Positions 38,787 through 48,423 of a DNA stretch of 64,000 nucleotides are shown here, one piece after another. Made by a program: the position numbers and the translations under genes. The stretch comes from Polynucleobacter tropicus (GTDB taxonomy: Bacteria > Pseudomonadota > Gammaproteobacteria > Burkholderiales > Burkholderiaceae), in the NCBI RefSeq assembly GCF_013307225.1, contig NZ_CP028942.1:1054001-1118000 (forward strand), written 5' to 3'. Each line of letters opens with the position of its first letter. The first letter of the stretch is position 1. The notes below the pieces were generated by a model, which was not told where the DNA came from, did no database searches, and worked only from the letters and a program-made list of their open reading frames with translations.

Positions 38787-39659
38787 TCTCTCGTCCAATA
38801 AAGCGGTTGGATAGAAGTCGTGCATATGCCACAAGGGTCCCGGCCCTTCCCCAATACTAAGAAAACGCCCTGCCTCTAAACCAGCCTCAACATAGGCAAT
38901 TGCTTTAGCTACGGCATGAGACAGATCATGCTCTGCTGCAAGATAAGTGGCAATCGCTGAGGCAAGTGAGCAGCCCGTTCCATGAGTGTTAGCAGTGTTA
39001 ACTCGATAGTGCTTGAACTCTTTAGACTGGATAACCTCTAGGCCATCTTCGAAGGTGCGCCACATTAAGTAATCCGTAATTTGAGTATGGGCGCCATCAA
39101 GATGTCCGCCCTTGATAAGCACAGCTTGTGGCCCCAAATCTAATAACTCTTGTGCAGCCAATTTGAAATCATCTGGGCCAGTAACATCCCGCCCCAACAT
39201 TAAAGATGCCTCATCCATATTTGGCGTGACCAATAAAGCCAATGGAAATAATTCCGTAATGATGGCTTGCGCAGTGTCATCGCCACCCAAGCTAGCACCA
39301 GAGGTAGCTCGTAACACAGGATCTAGAACAACCTTCTTGATCCCGTATTTAAGCAAAGTTCTAGCCACTGTTTGAACGATTTCTGGACTGGCTAACATAC
39401 CAATCTTGACAATATCAACGCCAATATCCGAGAAAACAGCGTCCATCTGAGCTTCCACCACATCCAAATCGACATCCTGAATGCGTGTAACTCCAAGTGT
39501 ATTTTGTGCGGTAATAGCAGTAATCACAGACATCCCATAGCCACCCAAGGCAGTAATTACCTTGAGGTCCGCCTGTAGACCAGCCCCACCACCGCTGTCA
39601 GAGCCAGCAATGGTCAGTACTTTGGGGATCCGAACAGAAGTGGGAAGAAGTGTTTCCAT
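38775..39659 (-). CDS. thiD: Hydroxymethylpyrimidine (phosphate) kinase ThiD
   Basis: Phosphorylates HMP and HMP-P to the diphosphate used by ThiE. Ribokinase fold of 294 aa with AGSDSGGGAGLQADLK near the N-terminus, KIGMLAS, DPVLRATSGASL and the C-terminal anion hole NTHGTGCSLASAIA. It converges on the thi operon rather than belonging to it and has no riboswitch of its own. Its 5' end lies only 21 bases from tRNA-Asn. Confidence 0.95.
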   Translation of the reverse strand: METLLPTSVRIPKVLTIAGSDSGGGAGLQADLKVITALGGYGMSVITAITAQNTLGVTRIQDVDLDVVEAQMDAVFSDIGVDIVKIGMLASPEIVQTVARTLLKYGIKKVVLDPVLRATSGASLGGDDTAQAIITELFPLALLVTPNMDEASLMLGRDVTGPDDFKLAAQELLDLGPQAVLIKGGHLDGAHTQITDYLMWRTFEDGLEVIQSKEFKHYRVNTANTHGTGCSLASAIATYLAAEHDLSHAVAKAIAYVEAGLEAGRFLSIGEGPGPLWHMHDFYPTALLDEREKR

Positions 39660-39662
39660 CTT

Positions 39663-39670
39663 GCTATAAT
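39663..39670 (+). promoter_or_regulatory. Extended -10 promoter of tRNA-Asn
   Basis: TGCTATAAT, an extended -10 with a perfect TATAAT hexamer at 39665-39670, lies ten bases before the mature tRNA. No good -35 hexamer is visible, as expected for an extended -10 promoter. It overlaps the thiD start region. Confidence 0.6.
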
Positions 39671-39680
39671 ATCGGCTTAT

Positions 39681-39756
39681 TCCTCGATAGCTCAGTCGGT
39701 AGAGCGCCGGACTGTTAATCCGTAGGTCCCTGGTTCGAGCCCAGGTCGAGGAGCCA
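39681..39756 (+). tRNA. tRNA-Asn (anticodon GTT)
   Basis: Complete cloverleaf: acceptor TCCTCGA/TCGAGGA, D arm GCTCAGTCGGTAGAGC, anticodon loop with GTT, T arm CCTGGTTCGAGCCCAGG, discriminator G and encoded CCA. Followed after nine bases by a strong terminator. Confidence 0.96.
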
Positions 39757-39764
39757 AATACCTT

Positions 39765-39795
39765 AAACCCCTAGAGAAATCTGGGGGTTTTTCGT
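39765..39795 (+). terminator. Terminator of tRNA-Asn
   Basis: An 11-bp stem (AAACCCCTAGA with TCTGGGGTTT-type partner, one T-G pair) capped by a GAAA tetraloop and followed by a T-run. Confidence 0.9.
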
Positions 39796-39910
39796 TTTCT
39801 AGCCCCCTATTTATCAAAATGCTACAGCCAATAATTTGCTATGGGTCTGTTATGCTTTACGAAGCTATTAAAAATCATCACCAGAATGAAGCTAATAACA
39901 GGAGATAACA

Positions 39911-40942
39911 ATGATGCGAAGCGGCTTATCTAAAGCTCTTAGTCTGTCAGGCAAGGTTTTCACTATTTTTGCGGTGCTGTTTCTAGCAAATGCTCAATCT
40001 AGTTTTGCGCAATCTGATTACCCAAACAAACCAATTCGCTATGTTGTTCCATTTCCTGCTGGCGGCGCTACTGACAACATCGCAAGACCACTACAAAACG
40101 AACTATTAAATTCTTTTAAATGGAATGTTGTTATTGATAACAAACCTGGGGCCGGCGGAAATATCGGCGCAGAGATTGTTGCCAAATCAGCTCCCGATGG
40201 TTACACATGGCTGATGGCTTCAGTTGGCACGCACGGAATCAACTTACCGCTCTACACACAAGGTGGCGGCAAGATGCCCTTTGATCCTATCAAGGATTTC
40301 ACACCCATTTCTTTAGTAGCAGAGTTACCAAATGTTCTGGTTCTTAATCCTGAATTTGCTGCCAAGAACAATATCAATTCCGTGAATGACTTAATTGCTT
40401 ATGCAAAAGCCCATCCCGGAAAAATCAATATGGCTTCAAGCGGCAATGGCACTTCCATCCATATGGCGGGAGAACTATTCAAGACAATGACCAAAACCTA
40501 CATGGTGCATTTGCCCTATAAAGGTAGCCCTCCAGCCGTAACAGATTTATTAGCGGGCAATGTAGATATCATGTTTGATAATCTGCCTTCATGCATTAAT
40601 TACATTCGCGCAGGTCGTTTGAAGGCTTTAGCAGTCACCAGCGCAAAACGCTCGCCTGCATTCCCAGATTTACCAACAATTGCTGAGGCAGCCAATCTGC
40701 CTGGCTATGAGGCTACCTCTTGGTTTGGCATAGTTGGGCCGGCTAATATGCCAGCAGATATTCTGAACAAAGACAGCACCACTTTAATGGCGGCAATTAA
40801 TAGCCCATCTGTGAGGGAGAAATATCTTGCTATGGGCGCACAACCAGTGGGCAATACACCAGCACAGTTTTCAACTTTTATTAAAAATGAAATCACCAAA
40901 TGGACTAAGGTTGTCAGAGACTCTGGCGCAAAGGTTGACTAA
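39911..40942 (+). CDS. Bug-family (TctC-type) solute-binding protein
   Basis: Periplasmic binding protein of tripartite tricarboxylate transporters. A signal peptide ends near SSFAQS (residue ~35). Then come the family start [24 protein letters not shown] and the loops [16 protein letters not shown] and GHGTSI-type [13 protein letters not shown]. 343 aa. It stands alone without the TctA/TctB membrane parts, as is common for the many Bug proteins of Burkholderiales. The ligand, probably a small carboxylate, cannot be named. An AGGAGA ribosome site precedes the ATG. Confidence 0.9.
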   Translation: MMRSGLSKALSLSGKVFTIFAVLFLANAQSSFAQSDYPNKPIRYVVPFPAGGATDNIARPLQNELLNSFKWNVVIDNKPGAGGNIGAEIVAKSAPDGYTWLMASVGTHGINLPLYTQGGGKMPFDPIKDFTPISLVAELPNVLVLNPEFAAKNNINSVNDLIAYAKAHPGKINMASSGNGTSIHMAGELFKTMTKTYMVHLPYKGSPPAVTDLLAGNVDIMFDNLPSCINYIRAGRLKALAVTSAKRSPAFPDLPTIAEAANLPGYEATSWFGIVGPANMPADILNKDSTTLMAAINSPSVREKYLAMGAQPVGNTPAQFSTFIKNEITKWTKVVRDSGAKVD

Positions 40943-40987
40943 TAGTCTTTCTATGCAATGAAGGATAATTGCTATACATAGGTATAT

Positions 40988-41015
40988 AAAAAAGAGGGCT
41001 TGTCGCCCTCTTTTT
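40988..41015. terminator. Bidirectional terminator between the Bug gene and the TPP-enzyme gene
   Basis: GAGGGC/GCCCTC stem flanked by AAAAAA and TTTTT around a TTGTC loop. The right arm's T-run contains the stop codon of the minus-strand gene. Confidence 0.88.
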
Positions 41016-42672
41016 ATTTGCCCAACTGGGATAGTAACTTGCTAGGTGATATCACCTCTTGATCTAGAATCAACTCTATAAGAGCACCTTTTTTACTTTC
41101 AAGAGCTTTAGCAAAAACGGGGGCAAACTCTTCTGTTTTGCTGACTCTGAAGCCAGGAATACCAAAGCTATCTGCAAACTTCACAAAATCTGGGTTTGTT
41201 AATCCAGTGGCGATAATTCGTGACTTGAATTCTCGCTCTTGATGCATGCGAATAGTCCCCAGCATGCTGTTGTTGACCACGAAAACAATTGGAAACGCAT
41301 CATATCTAACTGCCGTAGCGAGTTCCTGGCAGTTCATCATGAAATCCCCATCACCACAGACTGCAATTGCTACTCTCTCAGGATGAACAATCTTTGCTGC
41401 AATTGCTGCTGGCAAGCCATAGCCCATCGAGCCATTTGCTGGAGCCAATTGGGTCTTAAATGGGCCGTATGGATAGAAACGATGAACCCATGTTGCAAAA
41501 TTTCCTGCGCCATTGGTCAAAATAGAATCGCGTGGAATAGATTTTGGTAAGGAACTCATAATCTGCGCCAATTGCATATCGCCCGGCACAGTTACGGGGC
41601 TGGAGAAAGTCAAATACTCGGTATGCGCCGCCTTCGCATCATTAGAAGTGTGATTGCCACCCATCTTCACTCCACCTAAGGCAGCACAAAAATTTTCTGG
41701 GCTGCAATTAAGCGCGAAGTCAGGTCGATAGACACGCCCCAATTCTTCTGAGCCTGAATGAACATGTATCAAGGTATTTTTTGCTTTAGGCACACTAAAT
41801 ACGCTATAGCCTGCGGTCGTTATCTCACCAAGACGCTCGCCAATAACCAATAGAACATCAGCATCTTGAACGCGTTTTACCAAGACTGGATTGGCTCCGA
41901 TCCCTAGATCACCCGCAAAAATAGGATCAAGATTATCAAGAAGATCTTGGGATCGAAAACTTGTGGCAACAGGAATACCTTCACGATTTGCCCAAACGCT
42001 CAAGCTATCGCATGCAGCGCGATTCCAGTTTCCACCTCCGGCAATGATCATGGGGCGTCTAGAGCCCGCGAATACTTTCATCGCCTGATCAAAAGCTTTT
42101 ATATCCAAGCCTGGCTGTACAACATGAGCAGGCGCAACTGGGTGCTCGTCTCCATTCATGTAGAGAACATCTTCTGGCAACGCTAGAACAACAGGACCCT
42201 TGCGACCAGCTTGCGCTACATGAAAAGCATGAGAAACAAACTCATCGATGCGATCAACACGGTCAATACTTCCAACCCACTTTGCACATTCAGAATACAT
42301 ACGACGATAGTCAATCTCTTGAAACGCCTCACGTTCGACCATGTCCGTTCCCACTTGGCCGATCAACAAAACCATTGGAGTGGAATCCTGATAAGCGGTA
42401 TGCACCCCAACTATTGCGTTTGATGCGCCAGGCCCACGGGTGACCATTAAGACCCCAGGTTTTCCCGTTAATTTGCCATAGGCTTCAGCCATATAGGCTG
42501 CGCCACCTTCTTGACGACAGGTAATAAATTGAAATTTGGGGTGGTCTACCAAACCATTTAATAAAGGCAGAAAGCTTTCGCCAGGAACGCCAAACGCTAC
42601 TTCTACGCCCTGCCTCACCAAAGCGTTAGCCAGAATTTGGCCGCCGTTTAGCGGCTTACTCGATGTCTCCAT
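41014..42672 (-). CDS. Thiamine-diphosphate-dependent enzyme (acetolactate-synthase-like)
   Basis: 552 aa with three TPP-enzyme domains. The catalytic glutamate is E55 in CRQEGGA; the central Rossmann-type domain contains AGGGNWNRA; the C-terminal domain has the TPP/Mg motif GDGDFMMNCQEL...VVNNSML. It resembles acetolactate synthase large subunits, but no regulatory subunit follows and it faces a Bug transporter and an FAH protein, so a decarboxylase or carboligase of a catabolic 2-oxo acid is also possible. Single gene between a terminator and a divergent neighbour. Confidence 0.85.
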   Translation of the reverse strand: METSSKPLNGGQILANALVRQGVEVAFGVPGESFLPLLNGLVDHPKFQFITCRQEGGAAYMAEAYGKLTGKPGVLMVTRGPGASNAIVGVHTAYQDSTPMVLLIGQVGTDMVEREAFQEIDYRRMYSECAKWVGSIDRVDRIDEFVSHAFHVAQAGRKGPVVLALPEDVLYMNGDEHPVAPAHVVQPGLDIKAFDQAMKVFAGSRRPMIIAGGGNWNRAACDSLSVWANREGIPVATSFRSQDLLDNLDPIFAGDLGIGANPVLVKRVQDADVLLVIGERLGEITTAGYSVFSVPKAKNTLIHVHSGSEELGRVYRPDFALNCSPENFCAALGGVKMGGNHTSNDAKAAHTEYLTFSSPVTVPGDMQLAQIMSSLPKSIPRDSILTNGAGNFATWVHRFYPYGPFKTQLAPANGSMGYGLPAAIAAKIVHPERVAIAVCGDGDFMMNCQELATAVRYDAFPIVFVVNNSMLGTIRMHQEREFKSRIIATGLTNPDFVKFADSFGIPGFRVSKTEEFAPVFAKALESKKGALIELILDQEVISPSKLLSQLGK

Positions 42673-42830
42673 GCTTTTATGCCTTCTTTTTATGACTTTT
42701 TACCGAAGTCTATGGTGTGTTTATTGAAAGTTATCACACTTTATGGACCCTACCGAGAATTCAGAGCATTGCCTGACATATACTTTACAAAACGACTACA
42801 AAACAAACTAATTTAACTGGAGACAATCAC

Positions 42831-43700
42831 ATGAGACTGTTCGCTTATCAGGGATCAGATGGCAATGAAAGCGTAGGTGCGCTCATTAAAGGCGCTGCAG
42901 ATGAGTTTGTAGACTTATGCGCTACCGATGCCCAGATACCTAGTAGCTTGCAATCAATCATTCAGGATGAAAGCTTATTGCATCGAGCTAATGCTGCCAT
43001 GAACAATCCTAATGCAGTTCGCGGCAAGACAAGCTCTGTCTCTTTTAAGGCCCCTATAGATAAGCCCGGGAAAATTGTTTGCATGGGCCTGAACTACGCG
43101 GATCATGCTAAAGAAGGTGGCAATGCTAGACCGGAATACCCTAGCTTTTTTATGCGTGGACCTAGCTCACTCACTTCGCATCTTGGACCCATCGTCAAGC
43201 CTCGCGTTTCCGACAAGCTGGACTTCGAGGCAGAGCTCGCTTTTGTAGTGGGCAAAAAAGCGCGTCATCTCACCTTAGATAATGCATTGGAATGCGTTGC
43301 TGGGTATAGCATTTTTAATGACGGCAGTATTCGTGATTATCAACGCAAGACCACACAATGGACTATCGGCAAAAACTTTGATCAAACTGGCGCATTTGGT
43401 CCTTGGTTAGTGACACCAGATGAGCTACCTACTGGATGTCACGGTCTAAATATCCAATCGCGACTCAATGGTCAGGTGATGCAGAACGCAAACACCAAGG
43501 ATTTTCTATGGGGCATTGCGGAAACGATTGTGCTGATCTCTGAATGTATGACCTTAGAGCCAGGTGATGTTGTTATCACTGGAACACCTGCTGGCGTAGG
43601 CTACGCTCGAAATCCCCCTGTCTTTATGAAGGCTGGTGATATTTGCGAAATTGAGATTGAGTCTATTGGCGTCTTGCGCAACACCATTGTTGACGAGTAG
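42831..43700 (+). CDS. Fumarylacetoacetate hydrolase family protein
   Basis: 289 aa FAH-fold enzyme. Metal ligands are suggested in DFEAELAFVVGK and the family signature GDVVITGTPAGVGYA is near the end; INCMGLNYADHAKE-like VCMGLNYADHAKEGG begins the catalytic domain. Members include acylpyruvate hydrolases, 2-oxo-3-deoxy acid dehydratases and oxaloacetate decarboxylases, so the reaction cannot be fixed. It diverges from the TPP enzyme gene, 158 bases away, which may work on a related 2-oxo acid. A GGAG site precedes the start. Confidence 0.86.
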   Translation: MRLFAYQGSDGNESVGALIKGAADEFVDLCATDAQIPSSLQSIIQDESLLHRANAAMNNPNAVRGKTSSVSFKAPIDKPGKIVCMGLNYADHAKEGGNARPEYPSFFMRGPSSLTSHLGPIVKPRVSDKLDFEAELAFVVGKKARHLTLDNALECVAGYSIFNDGSIRDYQRKTTQWTIGKNFDQTGAFGPWLVTPDELPTGCHGLNIQSRLNGQVMQNANTKDFLWGIAETIVLISECMTLEPGDVVITGTPAGVGYARNPPVFMKAGDICEIEIESIGVLRNTIVDE

Positions 43701-43810
43701 CCAAACAACTGATCCAAGAGCCCACAAAAGCCCTGTCTATTGGCCTCCAGAGGGTATTTAGGGGGGTTTTAAGCCAGGCAAACACCTGAATCAAGCATTA
43801 AAATGGCGTC

Positions 43811-45130
43811 ATGACAAAAACGCCTGAACTCCTTGCCCCAGCGGGCAGCCTACAAATGCTCCAAACTGCTTTTGATTTTGGAGCAGATGCAATTTATGCC
43901 GGACAGCCACGCTATTCATTGCGCGTCAGAAATAATGACTTTGGAAAAATTGAGGTCTTAAAACAAGGCATCGATACCGCACACGATTTAGGCAAAAAGT
44001 TTTACCTGGTTTCAAATCTATTACCACATGGAGCAAAGACTCGCACCTATATTCGTGACATGACTCCCGTCGTGGCACTGAAACCTGATGCATTGATTAT
44101 GTCTGACCCCGGCCTCATCATGATGGCTAGAGAAGCATGGCCAGATATGCCGATTCATTTATCAGTACAAGCAAATACCGTGAATGGCGCTTCCGCTAAA
44201 TTTTGGCGTTCTGTTGGCATTAGCCGCGTCATTCTGTCTCGAGAACTGTCGTTTGATGAGATTGAAGAAGTTCGCCAAGATTGCCCCGAAATGGAATTAG
44301 AAGTTTTTGTTCATGGCGCGTTGTGCATTGCCTACTCTGGACGCTGCCTCCTCTCGGGCTATATGTCTCATCGTGACTCCAATCAAGGAGCATGCACGAA
44401 TGCTTGCCGCTGGGACTATAAAGTGAAACCTGGTCAACAAAACCAAAGTGGTGATGTCGTCTTACTTCAGGAATCAAGACGACCTGATGATTTAATGCCA
44501 ATGGAAGAAGATGAGCATGGCACTTACATCATGAACTCTAAGGATTTGCGCGCCATTGAACATATTGAGCGACTCACCAAAATGGGTGTCGACTCGTTCA
44601 AGATTGAAGGCCGCACAAAATCACCATACTATGTAGCTCGTACTTGCCAGGCTTATCGCTCCGCAATTAATGATGCTGTAGCTGGAAAACCATTTGATAC
44701 AAACCTGCTAGGTAACTTAGAAGGCCTTGCTAATCGTGGCTATACCGATGGCTTTTATGAACGTCATCACGATAAGGAGTATCAGCTTTATATGCGTGGC
44801 CACTCCTTGTCAGGAAGAAGTCTATATGTTGGCGAGACACTGGATGTCGACCACAAGAATGGGCGTGTGAAGGTAGATGTCAAAAATCGTTTCTCAATTG
44901 GTGACAAATTAGAAATCATTGAGCCCAACGGAAATCAAGATCTTGCCCTGGATCAGATGTGGAATATGAATGGCGAACCTATATCCGTTGCGCCAGGATC
45001 TGGCCACTTTGTATGGATCAAATTAGCCCTTAAAGGCAACAAGGCATATATCGCGCGCTACACGAACGAGCCAGCGCCAATTGAGACCGCCTCCTCTTGT
45101 TCAAATGGCGAAACTTGCTGCAACGCTTAA
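43811..45130 (+). CDS. U32-family tRNA hydroxylation protein (TrhP/YegQ)
   Basis: 439 aa. The LLAPAGSLQMLQTAFDFGADAIYAG start and the Cys-rich block AYSGRCLLSGYMSHRDSNQGACTNACRW are diagnostic of the U32 family. E. coli YegQ/TrhP takes part in 5-hydroxyuridine formation at wobble position 34 of some tRNAs, using prephenate. DSFKIEGRTKSPYYVA is also typical. The C-terminus ends in a CSNGETCCNA tail with extra cysteines. Sequence family assignment is firm; the tRNA role is by homology. Confidence 0.9.
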   Translation: MTKTPELLAPAGSLQMLQTAFDFGADAIYAGQPRYSLRVRNNDFGKIEVLKQGIDTAHDLGKKFYLVSNLLPHGAKTRTYIRDMTPVVALKPDALIMSDPGLIMMAREAWPDMPIHLSVQANTVNGASAKFWRSVGISRVILSRELSFDEIEEVRQDCPEMELEVFVHGALCIAYSGRCLLSGYMSHRDSNQGACTNACRWDYKVKPGQQNQSGDVVLLQESRRPDDLMPMEEDEHGTYIMNSKDLRAIEHIERLTKMGVDSFKIEGRTKSPYYVARTCQAYRSAINDAVAGKPFDTNLLGNLEGLANRGYTDGFYERHHDKEYQLYMRGHSLSGRSLYVGETLDVDHKNGRVKVDVKNRFSIGDKLEIIEPNGNQDLALDQMWNMNGEPISVAPGSGHFVWIKLALKGNKAYIARYTNEPAPIETASSCSNGETCCNA

Positions 45131-45151
45131 TTTTGATTTATTAACCCCCCC

Positions 45152-45691
45152 ATGAATACTGCCTCAAACGCCAACCCAGCAAAATCCACCTTTAAAGAAA
45201 AACTAATTGATGAGGCCAAAAAGGCGCTTGCCTTAACTCTTTATTTGGGCACATGGTTCTGCGCTCTCGCATTCTTAGCGGCAACTTTGCTTGATGAGCG
45301 CCCTATTCCACTAAGCATGTTTGGCTTTGCCTTGATTAAGGCAGGGATTACCGCAAAGTTTTTGTTAATTGGACAAGCAATTTACCCGATTAAGGTCGAT
45401 AAAACTCATGGCATCGTTAAATCACTTTTTGTTGAGTCTCTGATCTACATTGTTATTGTTTTGGGACTGAATTATCTTGAGGCGGGTATTGATGGCGTCA
45501 TTCATGGAAAGCATTTCCTAGAATCTTTGGAATCATTTGGTCAATCCAACCCTTTAAGATTGGCTGCTCTTTCTATCGTTTACTGGCTCATCATTTGGCC
45601 ATACCTCATGCTTGCTGGCATGCAACTCATCATGGGTCAAGACCACATCCTGAGTTTATTTTTTGGATCAAAAAATTCAAGCGATAACTAA
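45152..45691 (+). CDS. Uncharacterised membrane protein, about four spans
   Basis: 179 aa, no family recognised. A charged N-terminal ~28 residues is followed by hydrophobic segments at about 30-50, 60-78, 90-112 and 140-165. It begins 22 bases after the U32 gene and ends 10 bases before an outer-membrane protein gene, so the three may be cotranscribed. The overall form recalls small inner-membrane proteins without enzymatic motifs. No function can be given. Confidence 0.75.
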   Translation: MNTASNANPAKSTFKEKLIDEAKKALALTLYLGTWFCALAFLAATLLDERPIPLSMFGFALIKAGITAKFLLIGQAIYPIKVDKTHGIVKSLFVESLIYIVIVLGLNYLEAGIDGVIHGKHFLESLESFGQSNPLRLAALSIVYWLIIWPYLMLAGMQLIMGQDHILSLFFGSKNSSDN

Positions 45692-45701
45692 ATTAGATGT
45701 G

Positions 45702-46598
45702 ATGACCCGATTCTGGTCATCATTTCAGTCTCTAATTTTTCAAGTTGGGCTTGTATTACTGGCGTTCACTTCGATTAATGCGCATGGTCAAGAAATTGAA
45801 GCGCGCGCGTACTCCAATGCGCCTATAGGCATGAACTTTCTCACTGGTGGTCTCGCTCAAGCAAAAAGTGGTTCATACACCCTTAATACTCAAGCATTAA
45901 GTCTTACCCATGTAATTGATGCAGTAGGCCAATCAGGACGACTCACTTTGGTTCTGCCCTATGCTGAGCTGACTGGCACTGGCCAAGTGGGCGCACAAAC
46001 AATTAATGCTTCTGCAGAGGGTCTATCTGACCCACTCATCAAAGCATCGGTCAACTTATATGGTGCTCCTGCGCTTACCAACAGTGAGTTCGCAAACTAC
46101 CGACAAGATTTAATTATTGGCGCCAGTATTGCCGCATCTATTCCCTGGGGGCAATACAACAGCAATCAGATGATTAATGTGGGGGCCAATCGATCGCTCA
46201 TTCAGCCTGCAGCGGGACTCTCTCAAGCAGTTGGTCCATGGCGATTAGAGCTTGCGGGTATGGCAACCATCTATACAAGCAATAATAATTTCATGGGCAA
46301 CAATACTCTCTCGCAAAATCCAATCTACTCAGGCGAGACCCATGTAATTTACTATTTTCCTAATGCGGCATGGATCTCTGCTGATGCAACATATTTCACG
46401 GGCGGTCAAACCTATGTCAATGGCTTGCCTGCAAGTGGTAGTCAAGAGAACTGGCGTTTTGGTAGCACCTTGTCTTACCCAATAGATAAAAGCAACTCTA
46501 TTCGTCTAAGCGGTAGCAAAGGAGTCTACTCACGTACCGACACTAGCTACAACGCAGTAGGTATTTCTTGGCAATACCGCTGGGGTGGAACCCCATAG
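45702..46598 (+). CDS. Predicted outer-membrane protein (phenol MetA-pathway family)
   Basis: 298 aa from the ATG at 45702, which directly precedes a signal peptide (MTRFWSSF...FTSINAHGQ). The rest alternates polar and apolar residues like a beta-barrel, with repeated strand-turn stretches and a final WQYRWGG. It resembles the 'MetA-pathway of phenol degradation' outer-membrane family, often called putative transporters. An in-frame start at 45663 would overlap the preceding membrane protein and break the signal peptide. No substrate can be inferred. Confidence 0.75.
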   Translation: MTRFWSSFQSLIFQVGLVLLAFTSINAHGQEIEARAYSNAPIGMNFLTGGLAQAKSGSYTLNTQALSLTHVIDAVGQSGRLTLVLPYAELTGTGQVGAQTINASAEGLSDPLIKASVNLYGAPALTNSEFANYRQDLIIGASIAASIPWGQYNSNQMINVGANRSLIQPAAGLSQAVGPWRLELAGMATIYTSNNNFMGNNTLSQNPIYSGETHVIYYFPNAAWISADATYFTGGQTYVNGLPASGSQENWRFGSTLSYPIDKSNSIRLSGSKGVYSRTDTSYNAVGISWQYRWGGTP

Positions 46599-46664
46599 AT
46601 AGATTAATACTGGTATCGCTACAATTGAACAAAACATAATTATTAGACTTATACCGAGACAAAT

Positions 46665-48413
46665 ATGACCTCAAAACCAAAGGACCCTAAATCCACTCCA
46701 GAAAGCGGTCTACGTAAAGGCTTAACCAGCTATGGGGATAAAGGCTTCTCCTTATTTCTGCGCAAGGCATTTATTAAAGGTGCTGGCTATACAAATAGCG
46801 CGTTAGATCGACCGGTCATTGGCATTATTAATACTGGTAGCTCTTACAACCCTTGTCACGGCAATATGCCGCAACTCATTGAAGCGGTGAAACGTGGCGT
46901 TATGTTGGCTGGTGGATTGCCGATGGACTTTCCAACGATCTCCATTCATGAAAGCTTCTCATCACCTACATCAATGTACCTACGTAACTTGATGTCAATG
47001 GACACTGAAGAGATGTTGCGCGCACAACCCATGGATGCAGTTGTCATGATTGGGGGTTGCGATAAGACTGTGCCAGCGCAAATGATGGGCGCAGCGTCTG
47101 CTGGATTACCCGCCATTCAACTCATTACCGGCTCTATGTTGACTGGCTCTCACCGCAGTGAACGTGTGGGGGCTTGTACAGACTGCCGTCGATATTGGGG
47201 CAAGTTTAGAGCCGGTGAGATTGATGAAGTCGAAAAAGATGAAGTAAATGATCAGCTGGTAGCCAGCGTTGGCACTTGCTCTGTAATGGGTACAGCAAGT
47301 ACGATGGCTTGTATTTCTGAAGCGCTTGGTATGACCGTACCCGGCGGAGCATCGCCACCAGCAGTGACAGCCGATCGTATTCGCATTGCGGAAGAGACAG
47401 GGGCTAGAGCCGTGCAAATGGCCAAAGATGGTTTAACCATCGACAAGATTCTGACAGCGGATGCCTTTGAGAATGCTATGCGTGTTCTATTAGCAATCGG
47501 CGGATCAACCAATGGCATTGTTCACTTAGCAGCGATTGCTGGACGCATGGGCCTAGAGATTGATCTTGATGCTCTAGATAAAATGGGAGATGAAACCCCA
47601 GTACTACTGGATCTCAAACCATCAGGCGATCATTATATGGAGAACTTCCATGATGCAGGCGGCATGAGTACTTTGCTGCGTGAACTCAAGCCACTTCTCA
47701 AGCTCAATGCAATGACCGTTACAGGCAGAACCTTGGGTGAAGAGATCGATGCAGGTCCACCTAGTTTTAAACAAGATGTCGTTCGTAAATTTAATCACCC
47801 CATTTATCCAAGAGGCAGTATTGCAGTCCTCCATGGCAATCTAGCTCCTGGTGGTGCAATCATTAAGCAATCAGCCGCTAATGAGAAACTCATGGAACAT
47901 GAGGGTCGTGCCGTGGTATTTGAGAACGCAGAGGACTTAGCAAATCGTATCGATAGCCCAGATTTAGATGTCACAGCAGAAGATATATTGGTGCTCAAAA
48001 ACATTGGCCCTAAGGGTGCCCCTGGTATGCCTGAAGCGGGATACATCCCCATTCCTTTAAAACTAGCTCGTGCTGGTATTAAAGATATCGTGCGTATTTC
48101 TGACGGTCGTATGAGTGGCACTGCATTTGGAACTATTGTTTTGCACGTTACTCCAGAATCCGCAATCGGTGGCCCTCTTGCCTATGTACGCAATGGTGAT
48201 CGCATTCGCCTCTCCGTTAAAAATCGTGAAATTAGCTTACTGATTAGCGATGAAGAACTAGCGAAGCGTGCTAAGGAAAATCCAGCGGTCGAGCCAACGG
48301 CTGAACGCGGCTACAAGAAATTATTCCTTGATACCGTTACCCAAGCAGATAAAGGTGTTGATTTTGATTTCCTGCGGGCACCAAAAATCATTGGCAAGAC
48401 ACCCAAGAGATGA
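46665..48413 (+). CDS. IlvD/Edd-family dehydratase (sugar-acid type)
   Basis: 582 aa Fe-S dehydratase. Cluster cysteines are C64 (YNPCHGN), C132 (GGCDKT) and C205 (GTCSVMGT); the Lys in CDKT is the usual carbamylated Mg ligand. The SGRMSGTAFG-like DGRMSGTAFGTIVLHVTPE block is near the end. The sequence resembles the branch that includes arabonate/xylonate dehydratases as well as dihydroxy-acid dehydratases. The gene stands alone, so branched-chain amino acid synthesis and sugar-acid breakdown both remain open. No terminator separates it from convergent fadD. Confidence 0.88.
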   Translation: MTSKPKDPKSTPESGLRKGLTSYGDKGFSLFLRKAFIKGAGYTNSALDRPVIGIINTGSSYNPCHGNMPQLIEAVKRGVMLAGGLPMDFPTISIHESFSSPTSMYLRNLMSMDTEEMLRAQPMDAVVMIGGCDKTVPAQMMGAASAGLPAIQLITGSMLTGSHRSERVGACTDCRRYWGKFRAGEIDEVEKDEVNDQLVASVGTCSVMGTASTMACISEALGMTVPGGASPPAVTADRIRIAEETGARAVQMAKDGLTIDKILTADAFENAMRVLLAIGGSTNGIVHLAAIAGRMGLEIDLDALDKMGDETPVLLDLKPSGDHYMENFHDAGGMSTLLRELKPLLKLNAMTVTGRTLGEEIDAGPPSFKQDVVRKFNHPIYPRGSIAVLHGNLAPGGAIIKQSAANEKLMEHEGRAVVFENAEDLANRIDSPDLDVTAEDILVLKNIGPKGAPGMPEAGYIPIPLKLARAGIKDIVRISDGRMSGTAFGTIVLHVTPESAIGGPLAYVRNGDRIRLSVKNREISLLISDEELAKRAKENPAVEPTAERGYKKLFLDTVTQADKGVDFDFLRAPKIIGKTPKR

Positions 48414-48423
48414 TTAAAGCGGA

